From positions 1-9,480 of the forward strand of contig JAZSAT010000013.1 in the NCBI GenBank assembly GCA_045602025.1: a stretch of 9,480 nt of DNA. Reading direction: 5' to 3'. The notes under the pieces are model-generated. The model worked only from the letters and a program-made list of their open reading frames with translations, was not told where the DNA came from and ran no database searches. Of the stretch, positions 1-5,529 are shown one piece after another (position 1 is the first letter of the stretch; each line of letters starts with the position of its first letter). The stretch is from RGIG5579 sp045602025 (lineage in GTDB: Bacteria > Bacillota > Clostridia > Oscillospirales > SIG627). Position numbers and translations under genes: made by a program.

Positions 1-873
1 AAGCTTTACGGTCAATGGCTGTGTGAGGCTGCAACCTTTGTTTACGATTTTGACCGTTTTGACGCTTCGCAGATCCTTCCGATGTTTGCAAAGCATCATA
101 TTACGACTTTTTGTGCACCTCCTACCATGCTTCGTCTTATGATCAAGCAAGATATTTCAAAATACGATCTTTCCTCTGTCCGTCATATGACAACGGCCGG
201 CGAAGCCTTGAACCCCGAGGTTTACAGACAATTTGAAAAAGCAACCGGACTTCAGATACTGGAGGGCTTCGGTCAGACAGAAAGCACGATGATCATTGGT
301 AATATGGTGGGTGCTTCCCATAAGATCGGTTCTATGGGCAAGCCTGCTCCGATCTATCAGGTTGAGCTTCACGATGCAGACGGCAATGCCGTTGCAAACG
401 GTGAACCCGGTGAAGTGGTGATCAACTTGAAAAACGGCTCTCCTTGCGGTCTTTTTGTTGGATATTACAACGATGATGAAAAGACAAGTGAAGCAATCAG
501 AGATGGCTTCTATCATACGGGCGATCTTGCTTGGCGCGATGAAGACGGCTTCTTCTGGTATGTGGGCAGAGCGGATGATGTAATTAAATCTTCCGGCTAC
601 CGTATCGGACCCTTTGAAATTGAAAGTGTCATCATGGAGCTTCCTTATGTTTTGGAATGCGGTGTTTCCGCAGCTCCCGATGAAGTTAGAGGACAGATCG
701 TAAAAGCGAGCATCGTTCTGACAAAAGGAACTGTCGGCACAGAAGAATTGAAGAAAGAAATTCAAAGATACGTAAAGGAACACACTGCACCATACAAGTA
801 TCCGAGACTTGTTGTCTTCTGTGATGAGCTTCCCAAAACTGTCAGTGGTAAGATTCAAAGAAACAAACTTTAA
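1..873 (+). CDS. AMP-forming acyl-CoA synthetase, 3' part (N-terminus outside window)
   Basis: This is the last 290 codons of an ANL-superfamily acyl-CoA synthetase; the frame is open from base 1, so the gene is cut by the window edge, not broken. It would activate a carboxylic acid to acyl-AMP and then acyl-CoA in the cytoplasm. Visible motifs, numbered from the first codon in the window: TTAGEAL (64-70), EGFGQTEST (87-95, adenine/AMP site), HTGD (172-175, ribose-binding Asp), GRADDVIKSSGYRIGP (189-204, hinge), HTAPYKYPR (261-269), and KTVSGKIQRNKL at the C-terminus with the adenylation lysine at 284. The HTAPYKYPR and TVSGKIQR blocks resemble medium-chain/ACSM-type and acetyl-CoA-synthetase-like enzymes more than FadD. 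The P-loop half is not visible. It is 26 nt upstream of ilvE and apparently co-transcribed with the VOR genes, which suggests a branched- or short-chain acid as substrate; that is inference. Confidence 0.93.
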   Translation, partial: KLYGQWLCEAATFVYDFDRFDASQILPMFAKHHITTFCAPPTMLRLMIKQDISKYDLSSVRHMTTAGEALNPEVYRQFEKATGLQILEGFGQTESTMIIGNMVGASHKIGSMGKPAPIYQVELHDADGNAVANGEPGEVVINLKNGSPCGLFVGYYNDDEKTSEAIRDGFYHTGDLAWRDEDGFFWYVGRADDVIKSSGYRIGPFEIESVIMELPYVLECGVSAAPDEVRGQIVKASIVLTKGTVGTEELKKEIQRYVKEHTAPYKYPRLVVFCDELPKTVSGKIQRNKL

Positions 874-899
874 GTTTTTATTTGAAAAGGAGATCAAAA

Positions 900-1979
900 A
901 TGAAATATTCCATTTCGATTACAATAACAACTTCTCCCAAGGAAAAGCCTTGCGATGAATCCAAGCTTGGATTCGGTAAGATTTTTACCGACCATATGTT
1001 TATGATGGATTACAGTGCGGAAGAAGGATGGCATGATGCGAGAATTGTACCGTTCGGCCCCATTGCCCTCCACCCCGCTTCTACTGTTTTTCATTACGGT
1101 GTAGAGATCTTTGAAGGTATGAAAGCATATCGCACAAAAAACGGAGAAATCAATCTTTTCCGTCCTATGGAAAATGTTAAGAGACTGAATAACAGTGCGG
1201 AACGACTTTGCCTTCCTCTTCTTGATGAAGAAGGCTGTCTTGACGCCATAAAGACTCTTGTAGAGCTTGAAAAGGATTGGGTTCCTCATTCGGAGGGTAC
1301 CAGCCTTTATCTGCGTCCTTTCCTTTACGGAAATGATCCTCATCTCGGTGTTCACGCTGTAAAAAATGCAACCTTTGTGATCATTTGTTCTCCCGTTGGT
1401 GCTTACTATGCAGAGGGTATCAACCCTGTAAAGATTGCAATTGAATCCGAGGATGTCCGCGCTGTAAGAGGCGGTACCGGATACGCAAAGTGCGGTGGCA
1501 ACTATGCTGCCAGCCTTCGTGCAGGCGAAAGAGCTGAAAAGAACGGGTATACACAGGTTCTTTGGCTTGACGGTGTTGAAAGAAAATACATTGAAGAAGT
1601 TGGCGCGATGAATGTTATGTTCAAGATTGACGGCAAAATCATCACTCCTGAATTGACAGGCTCTGTTCTTCCCGGAATTACCAGAAAGAGCTGTGTTGAG
1701 CTTCTTAAAGATTGGGGCTATACGGTAGAAGAGAGATTGATTTCCGTTGATGAGCTTTTTGAAGCTGCTGCAAACGGCAAATTAGAAGAAGCATGGGGAA
1801 CCGGTACTGCAGCTGTTGTATCTCCCATTGGTCAGCTTTTCTATAAAGGTAATGCCTACACAGTTTGCAATAATCAGATCGGCGAACTGACTCAAAAGCT
1901 TTATGATAACCTTACCGGCATTCAGTGGGGTAAGATCCAGGATCCCCATGGTTGGGTCGAAAAGGTTTGCAATGGCTAA
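900..1979 (+). CDS. ilvE: Branched-chain amino acid aminotransferase
   Basis: A 359-residue PLP-dependent class IV aminotransferase that interconverts valine, leucine and isoleucine with their 2-oxoacids, using 2-oxoglutarate/glutamate. The start is ATG 900, with AAGGAGA at 887-893 and a 6-nt spacer; an in-frame TTG at 882 lies upstream of this SD and is rejected. Motifs: HYGVEIFEGMKAYR (65-78), YLRPFLYG (137-144), TGYAKCGGNYAASL (193-206) with Schiff-base lysine K197, EEVGAMNVMF (232-241) and GTAAVVSPIG (302-311, phosphate-binding region). Length and motifs match the roughly 340-360 residue IlvE class shared by many Gram-positive bacteria and eukaryotic BCATs, rather than the shorter E. coli type. 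Its end overlaps the next gene by 8 nt. Its place beside VOR subunits fits branched-chain 2-oxoacid metabolism. Confidence 0.96.
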   Translation: MKYSISITITTSPKEKPCDESKLGFGKIFTDHMFMMDYSAEEGWHDARIVPFGPIALHPASTVFHYGVEIFEGMKAYRTKNGEINLFRPMENVKRLNNSAERLCLPLLDEEGCLDAIKTLVELEKDWVPHSEGTSLYLRPFLYGNDPHLGVHAVKNATFVIICSPVGAYYAEGINPVKIAIESEDVRAVRGGTGYAKCGGNYAASLRAGERAEKNGYTQVLWLDGVERKYIEEVGAMNVMFKIDGKIITPELTGSVLPGITRKSCVELLKDWGYTVEERLISVDELFEAAANGKLEEAWGTGTAAVVSPIGQLFYKGNAYTVCNNQIGELTQKLYDNLTGIQWGKIQDPHGWVEKVCNG

Positions 1980-2631
1980 AAGGATCACGATTCTTGCAGG
2001 TCATTACGGGAGTGGCAAGACAAATATTGCGGTGAATCTTGCTTTTCAGATGAATCGGGAAGGGAAGAAGGTCGCGGTTTGTGATCTTGATATTGTAAAT
2101 CCCTATTTTCGCACGAAAGACAGCGAAGAGGAATTTAAAAAATCAGGAATCCGCTTGATTTCTTCTGAATATGCAAATACCAATGTGGATATTCCTGCTC
2201 TGCCTCCTGAAATGTATGCTGTTGTTGATGATAAAAATACAAATTTTATCCTCGATATCGGCGGTGACGACAGGGGAGCACTTGCTCTTGGAAGATTGTC
2301 TGATTCAATCAAAAACGAAGGAAGTTATGAAATGCTTCTTGTAGCGAATTTCTTTCGGCCTCTAACATCTGACCCGTCTGAAATGCTCTCTGTTATGAAA
2401 GAGATCGAACTTGCTTCCGGCATTCCTTTTACCGGTATTGTCAACAATTCCAATCTCGGTGAAGAGACGGAAAAAGAACACATTTTATCATCAATGGAAA
2501 AAGCAGAAGCTTTTTCAAAACTTTCGGGCTTACCGCTGGTAATGACAACGGTAAAAGAGTCTTTGTATGAAGAGATGAAAAAGACAATTTCAAATCTGTT
2601 TCCGCTCAGACTCCAAAAAAAGTACTATTAA
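1972..2631 (+). CDS. SIMIBI-class (MinD/ParA-like) P-loop ATPase, role unknown
   Basis: A 219-residue nucleotide-binding protein. The start is ATG 1972, overlapping the ilvE stop by 8 nt and preceded by AAAGG at 1961-1965; an in-frame ATG at 1903 lies deep inside ilvE and is rejected. Motifs: Walker A GHYGSGKT (10-17), CDLDIVNPYFR (37-47, switch I region), Walker B FILDIGGDDRG (92-102) and IVNNSNLG (156-163, likely base recognition). The signature lysine of true MinD/ParA deviant Walker A motifs is absent (H at residue 11). There is a single cysteine (C38), so it lacks the CxxC of Mrp/NBP35 Fe-S carriers. No signal peptide or membrane segment is seen. The combination of GH[YF]GSGKT and DLDIVNPYFR recalls an uncharacterised clostridial ATPase family. 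Translational coupling to ilvE and closeness to VOR suggest a linked role, such as assembly or regulation; this is inference. Confidence 0.88.
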   Translation: MAKRITILAGHYGSGKTNIAVNLAFQMNREGKKVAVCDLDIVNPYFRTKDSEEEFKKSGIRLISSEYANTNVDIPALPPEMYAVVDDKNTNFILDIGGDDRGALALGRLSDSIKNEGSYEMLLVANFFRPLTSDPSEMLSVMKEIELASGIPFTGIVNNSNLGEETEKEHILSSMEKAEAFSKLSGLPLVMTTVKESLYEEMKKTISNLFPLRLQKKYY

Positions 2632-2649
2632 GTTATAAGGAGATTTATT

Positions 2650-2856
2650 ATGGCAAAACTTACGTTCAAAACCGATTTTTGCAAAGGTTGCGGACTTTGT
2701 GTTGATGCTTGTCCTAAGCATTTAATCCGTCTTGCTCCTGATAAAATCAATAAAAAAGGTCACCATCCTGCTGAAATTGTAAAGCAGGAGGATTGTGTCG
2801 GCTGTGCATTTTGCGCCCAGATGTGTCCTGATTGCGTGATCAAGGTTGAGAGGTGA
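2650..2856 (+). CDS. 2x[4Fe-4S] ferredoxin-type (delta) subunit of 2-oxoacid:ferredoxin oxidoreductase
   Basis: A 68-residue bacterial-type ferredoxin with two complete cluster motifs: C11-x2-C14-x2-C17-x3-C21-P, and C49-x2-C52-x2-C55-x3-C59-P. A ninth cysteine, C62, follows the second motif. The start is ATG 2650, with AAGGAGA at 2637-2643 and a 6-nt spacer. Its stop (2854-2856) lies 5 nt before the alpha-subunit ATG. In archaeal and clostridial VOR/KOR/POR complexes the delta subunit passes electrons from the TPP-linked cluster to external ferredoxin, and the gene order delta-alpha-beta-gamma is common. It acts in the cytoplasm as part of the complex encoded by the next three genes. It is often named VorD; a free-standing ferredoxin is less likely given the position. 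Confidence 0.93.
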   Translation: MAKLTFKTDFCKGCGLCVDACPKHLIRLAPDKINKKGHHPAEIVKQEDCVGCAFCAQMCPDCVIKVER

Positions 2857-2861
2857 TCAAT

Positions 2862-3914
2862 ATGGCAGATAAGATTTTGATGAAGGGTAACGAAGCCATT
2901 GCAGAAGCCGCAATTCTTGCTGGCTGCAGACATTATTTCGGTTATCCGATTACCCCCCAGACAGAAGTTGCTGCTTATATGGCAAAGAAAATGCCTAAAA
3001 TCGGCGGTACCTTCTTACAGGCGGAAAGTGAAATTGCCGCTATCAATATGGTTTACGGTGTTGCTTCTACCGGAAAAAGAGTTATGACCTCTTCTTCCAG
3101 CCCCGGAATTTCTTTGAAGGGCGAGGGCCTTTCTTACCTTGCTGGTGCCGATCTTCCTGCGCTTGTTGTCAATGTGCAGCGCGGCGGTCCCGGTCTCGGC
3201 GGAATTCAGCCCAGCCAATCTGACTATTTTCAGGCAACTCGCGGTGCCGGCCACGGTGACTTTCACATGATTGTTCTTGCACCTTCCTCTGTTCAGGAAA
3301 TGGCCGAGCTGACTGTGAAAGGCTTTGAGCTTGCGGATACCTACCGTATGACAACTATGATTTTGGCAGACGGTACTATGGGTCAGATGATGGAGCCTGT
3401 TTCACTTGATTTTGAGGTGAAGAAGATGCCTGAAAAAACTTGGGCTACAACAGGTACCAAAATGGAAAGAGAGCACAATGTTGTAAACTCTTTGTTCCTT
3501 GCTCCTGAGGCACTGGAAAAATACAACTTTATGCGTTACGAGCGTTATGCTCAGATCGAAGAAAACGAAACCATGTACGAAGAGTATATGATGGACGATG
3601 CCGAGATCTGTGTAGCAGCATTTGGTATTGCAGCACGCGTTTCCAAAAATGCGATCAACGAAGCGAGAAAAATGGGAATTAAGGTTGGTTTGATCCGCCC
3701 CATTACCCTTTGGCCTTTCCCCAAGGCTCCCTTTAAAAAGGCCGCTGAAAAGGTGAAAGCTATGATTTCTGTTGAGCTTTCTATGGGTCAGATGATTGAA
3801 GATGTAAGACTTGCTACCGAGTGCAAGGTTCCTGTGACTCTTTGCAATCGCGTAGGCGGTATGATTCCTTCTCCCAAACAGGTGCTCCAGGCGATCCTGG
3901 ATGCTCAGAAATGA
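2862..3914 (+). CDS. vorB: 2-oxoacid:ferredoxin oxidoreductase alpha subunit (VorB, branched-chain 2-oxoacid type)
   Basis: A 350-residue alpha subunit combining the PFOR pyrimidine-binding domain I and domain II. ATG 2862 is preferred over the in-frame GTG at 2853 because AGGTGA (2851-2856) sits 5 nt upstream of the ATG. Motifs: GYPITPQTE (27-35), QAESEIAAINMVYGVASTG (53-71), TSSSSPGISLK (76-86), QRGGPGLGG (106-114) and VGLIRPITLWPFP (275-287). The complex catalyses reversible CoA-dependent oxidative decarboxylation of 2-oxoacids with ferredoxin as acceptor. The overall sequence resembles proteins annotated as 3-methyl-2-oxobutanoate dehydrogenase subunit VorB, and the nearby ilvE supports branched-chain substrates. 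A 2-oxoglutarate:ferredoxin oxidoreductase (KorA) cannot be excluded by sequence reading alone. The stop is 10 nt before the beta-subunit ATG. Confidence 0.93.
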   Translation: MADKILMKGNEAIAEAAILAGCRHYFGYPITPQTEVAAYMAKKMPKIGGTFLQAESEIAAINMVYGVASTGKRVMTSSSSPGISLKGEGLSYLAGADLPALVVNVQRGGPGLGGIQPSQSDYFQATRGAGHGDFHMIVLAPSSVQEMAELTVKGFELADTYRMTTMILADGTMGQMMEPVSLDFEVKKMPEKTWATTGTKMEREHNVVNSLFLAPEALEKYNFMRYERYAQIEENETMYEEYMMDDAEICVAAFGIAARVSKNAINEARKMGIKVGLIRPITLWPFPKAPFKKAAEKVKAMISVELSMGQMIEDVRLATECKVPVTLCNRVGGMIPSPKQVLQAILDAQK

Positions 3915-3924
3915 GGTGAATGAT

Positions 3925-4680
3925 ATGGTAGTATTTGACAAACCCCATGCAATGGCAGATGTGCCGTTACATTATTGTCCCGGCTGTACCCACGGTATTG
4001 TTCACCGTTTGGTTGCAGAGGTTATTGATGAGCTTGGCATTGAAGGCAAGACCATTGGTGTTGCGCCTGTCGGTTGCTCTGTAATGGCTTATGATTATTT
4101 TAACTGTGATATGATTGAGGCCGCACACGGAAGAGCACCTGCGGTTGCTACCGGTGTAAAGCGTGCAGATCCTGAAAATCACATTGTATTTACCTATCAG
4201 GGTGACGGCGACCTTGCTTCCATTGGTATGGCCGAAACCGTTCATTCTGCAGCAAGAAACGAAAATATTACGATTATCTTTATTAACAACGCAATTTACG
4301 GTATGACCGGTGGTCAGATGGCTCCTACCTCTCTCCCCGGTCAGGTTACTCAGACCTCTCCCTACGGCAGAGATACCAATGCTTGCGGTTTTCCGATCCG
4401 AGTTTGTGAAATGCTTTCTGAGCTTGACGGACCTGAGTATCTTGAGCGTGTTACTGTTAATAATGTGAAGAATATTCGAAACGCAAAGAAGGCCATTAAA
4501 AAAGCTTTCCAGAACCAGATCGATAAAAAAGGATTTTCTCTGGTTGAGGTTCTTTCTTCTTGTCCTACCAACTGGGGAATGACGCCTCAAAAGGCTCTTG
4601 AGTGGATCGATGAAAAAATGATTCCTTACTATCCTCTCGGTGTTTATAAGGATCGCAGTGCGAAGGAGGAAAACAAATGA
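3925..4680 (+). CDS. 2-oxoacid:ferredoxin oxidoreductase beta (TPP-binding) subunit
   Basis: A 251-residue thiamine-diphosphate subunit of the VOR-type complex. The start is ATG 3925, with AGGTGA at 3914-3919 and a 5-nt spacer; the in-frame ATG at 3901 lies inside the alpha-subunit gene and is rejected. Motifs: CPGCTHGI (18-25), GCS (50-52), HGRAPAVATGVKR (68-80), and the ThDP motif from GDG (93-95) to NN (121-122), followed by AIYGMTGGQ (123-131). LSSCPTNWGMTP (210-221) is typical of VOR/KOR beta subunits. Cysteines C18, C21, C51 and C213 are placed as the four ligands of the proximal [4Fe-4S] cluster in characterised archaeal oxidoreductases, so electron transfer looks intact. The stop overlaps the gamma-subunit start as ATGA (4677-4680), indicating translational coupling. 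Often named VorA. Confidence 0.94.
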   Translation: MVVFDKPHAMADVPLHYCPGCTHGIVHRLVAEVIDELGIEGKTIGVAPVGCSVMAYDYFNCDMIEAAHGRAPAVATGVKRADPENHIVFTYQGDGDLASIGMAETVHSAARNENITIIFINNAIYGMTGGQMAPTSLPGQVTQTSPYGRDTNACGFPIRVCEMLSELDGPEYLERVTVNNVKNIRNAKKAIKKAFQNQIDKKGFSLVEVLSSCPTNWGMTPQKALEWIDEKMIPYYPLGVYKDRSAKEENK

Positions 4681-5213
4681 GTACAAAACAGTTTTTGCTT
4701 TCCGGTTTTGGCGGGCAGGGTATTCTTTTTACCGGTAAAATGCTCGCTTACAAAGGCATGCTCGAAAACAAAGAGGTAAGCTGGCTTCCTTCCTACGGAC
4801 CTGAAATGAGAGGCGGCACTGCAAGCTGCAGCGTAATTGTCAGCGAAGAGCCTGTTGGATCTCCTATCGTTTCCAATCCCGATATCCTTGTAGCAATGAA
4901 CCTTCCTTCCTTAGACAAGTTTGAGGACAGTGTGGTTCCCGGCGGTATGATCTTTTATGATTCTTCTTTGGTTGAAAGAACAGTTCGTCGTACCGATGTA
5001 AAGGTTTATCCTGTTCCTGCAACCAAGCTTGCAGGTGAAAATGGATTTCCAACGCTTGCTAACATGATCCTGATGGGTAAAATCTTCAAGGTTTTAGAAG
5101 AATTTGAACAGGATGCGATCAGAAACACTTTGACAAAAGTTATTTCTGCAAAGCGTGCTGATATGATCGATATCAATTTGAAAGCGATGAATCTTGGCGC
5201 ATCTTTTGAATAA
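4677..5213 (+). CDS. 2-oxoacid:ferredoxin oxidoreductase gamma subunit
   Basis: A 178-residue gamma subunit (PFOR domain III, pyruvate/ketoisovalerate oxidoreductase catalytic domain). In known complexes it binds CoA and closes over the TPP site. The start is ATG 4677 within the ATGA overlap, with AAGGAGG at 4663-4669 and a 7-nt spacer, the strongest SD of the operon. Motifs: GFGGQGI (10-16), SYGPEMRGGTASC (39-51) and NMILMG (129-134). Length is normal for the family. It completes the delta-alpha-beta-gamma set. Only 5 nt separate its stop codon from the -35 box of the next promoter, and no hairpin terminator is visible between them, so transcripts of this operon probably enter the T-box leader. 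Often named VorC or VorG. Confidence 0.94.
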   Translation: MSTKQFLLSGFGGQGILFTGKMLAYKGMLENKEVSWLPSYGPEMRGGTASCSVIVSEEPVGSPIVSNPDILVAMNLPSLDKFEDSVVPGGMIFYDSSLVERTVRRTDVKVYPVPATKLAGENGFPTLANMILMGKIFKVLEEFEQDAIRNTLTKVISAKRADMIDINLKAMNLGASFE

Positions 5214-5218
5214 AAGTA

Positions 5219-5248
5219 TTGACAAATTCAAATTTCTTGTGTTATAAT
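5219..5248 (+). promoter_or_regulatory. Sigma-A promoter of the T-box transcript
   Basis: A -35 box TTGACA (5219-5224, perfect consensus), an 18-nt spacer, and a -10 box TATAAT (5243-5248, perfect consensus) preceded by TG at 5240-5241 as an extended -10. The predicted transcription start is an A near 5254-5256, just before the T-box Stem I. This gives the downstream two-gene unit its own strong promoter, so attenuation by the T-box is likely the main control. Confidence 0.9.
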
Positions 5249-5352
5249 TCTAAAAACTTATTTTAAATGCGATGAAGGAATTATCTTTTTTGCGTGACTT
5301 CTTTCAGAGAACTGTCGGTCGGTGCAAGACAGCAAGAAGTGCAAATAGGAGT

Positions 5353-5355
5353 CTC
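5353..5355 (+). promoter_or_regulatory. T-box specifier codon, CTC (leucine) preferred
   Basis: The triplet CTC is followed by A5356 at the foot of the specifier loop, immediately 5' of the ATTCC helix strand. In known T-boxes the codon sits there and is usually followed by a purine. CTC would recruit tRNA-Leu with a GAG anticodon. The overlapping GTC (5351-5353, valine) is the main alternative, but it is followed by a pyrimidine and placed too far from the helix. The LeuA-like product downstream agrees with leucine, though it is not independent proof. Confidence 0.72.
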
Positions 5356-5456
5356 ATTCCGGAGCAGAGCACTGAATCTTTAGTAAGTGTCTCCGGCTTG
5401 TCCCGTTATCAAGACAAAGGGTTTGTTAGAACTCTAAAGCGGCTTATATAGCAAAC

Positions 5457-5486
5457 AGGGTGGTACCACGGATATATTTCGTCCCT
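5457..5486 (+). promoter_or_regulatory. T-box motif and antiterminator helix
   Basis: AGGGTGGTACCACG (5457-5470) matches the 14-nt T-box consensus. AGGG (5457-5460) can pair with CCCT (5483-5486), and ACG (5468-5470) with CGT (5480-5482). This leaves TGGTACC (5461-5467) as the 7-nt bulge whose TGGT pairs with the free ACCA end of uncharged tRNA. Bases 5481-5486 are shared with the left arm of the terminator, so the two structures exclude each other. Confidence 0.95.
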
Positions 5487-5516
5487 GAGGAATTTTTCCT
5501 CAGGGACTTTTTATTT
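5481..5516 (+). terminator. T-box intrinsic terminator
   Basis: A perfect 12-bp hairpin, GTCCCTGAGGAA (5481-5492) with TTCCTCAGGGAC (5496-5507), a 3-nt loop, and the U-rich tail TTTTTATTT (5508-5516). It forms when tRNA is charged and stops transcription before the LeuA-like gene. It may also be the only terminator for transcripts arriving from the VOR operon. Confidence 0.96.
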
Positions 5517-5529
5517 GAAAGGGATATTT

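Larger units (their letters stand above)
5255..5516 (+). promoter_or_regulatory. T-box riboswitch leader, probably leucine (CUC) specific
   Basis: A complete T-box leader that senses tRNA charging and permits transcription when the matching tRNA is uncharged. Stem I: GATGA K-turn region (5271-5275); helix GGAAT (5277-5281) with ATTCC (5356-5360) below the specifier loop; TGC (5291-5293) with GCA (5341-5343); ACTTCTT (5297-5303) with AAGAAGT (5334-5340); and the apical stem CTGTC (5312-5316) with GACAG (5328-5332). The two T-loop motifs that contact the tRNA elbow are AGAGA (5306-5310) and GGTGCAA (5321-5327). AGTA (5382-5385) fits the Stem II S-turn. CCGTTA (5403-5408) is the F-box, in the loop of a TTGTC/GACAA hairpin. 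Stem III may pair GTTTG (5421-5425) with CAAAC (5452-5456). The pairings were read by eye, not folded by program. Confidence 0.96.

Noticed and set aside
1..81. Treating the left-edge synthetase as a truncated gene starting at ATG 82
   Set aside because: The frame stays open and family-like upstream of that ATG to base 1, so the gene simply continues beyond the window.
157..897. Long minus-strand open frame of 246 codons opposite the acyl-CoA synthetase
   Set aside because: It lies antisense to a gene with clear family motifs, has no recognisable domain or SD, and is cysteine- and phenylalanine-rich as expected of a reverse-strand shadow.
882..899. TTG start extending ilvE by six residues
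   Set aside because: The extension would be translated from the SD itself (AAGGAGA 887-893). ATG 900 is correctly spaced and begins the family-like N-terminus.
3402..4686. Long minus-strand open frames opposite the VOR alpha and beta subunits (179 and 239 codons)
   Set aside because: The opposite strand encodes complete, motif-bearing oxidoreductase subunits. The antisense frames show no domain, no SD and low-complexity His/Asn/Phe-rich composition.
5351..5353. GTC as a valine specifier codon in the T-box
   Set aside because: It is followed by a pyrimidine and lies two bases too far from the ATTCC helix strand. CTC followed by A fits known T-box geometry better. Valine is kept as the main alternative.
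5515..5529. TTG start extending the LeuA-like protein by five residues
   Set aside because: It falls in the terminator tail and SD. ATG 5530, 5 nt after AAAGGGA, begins the usual strand leading into DTTL.
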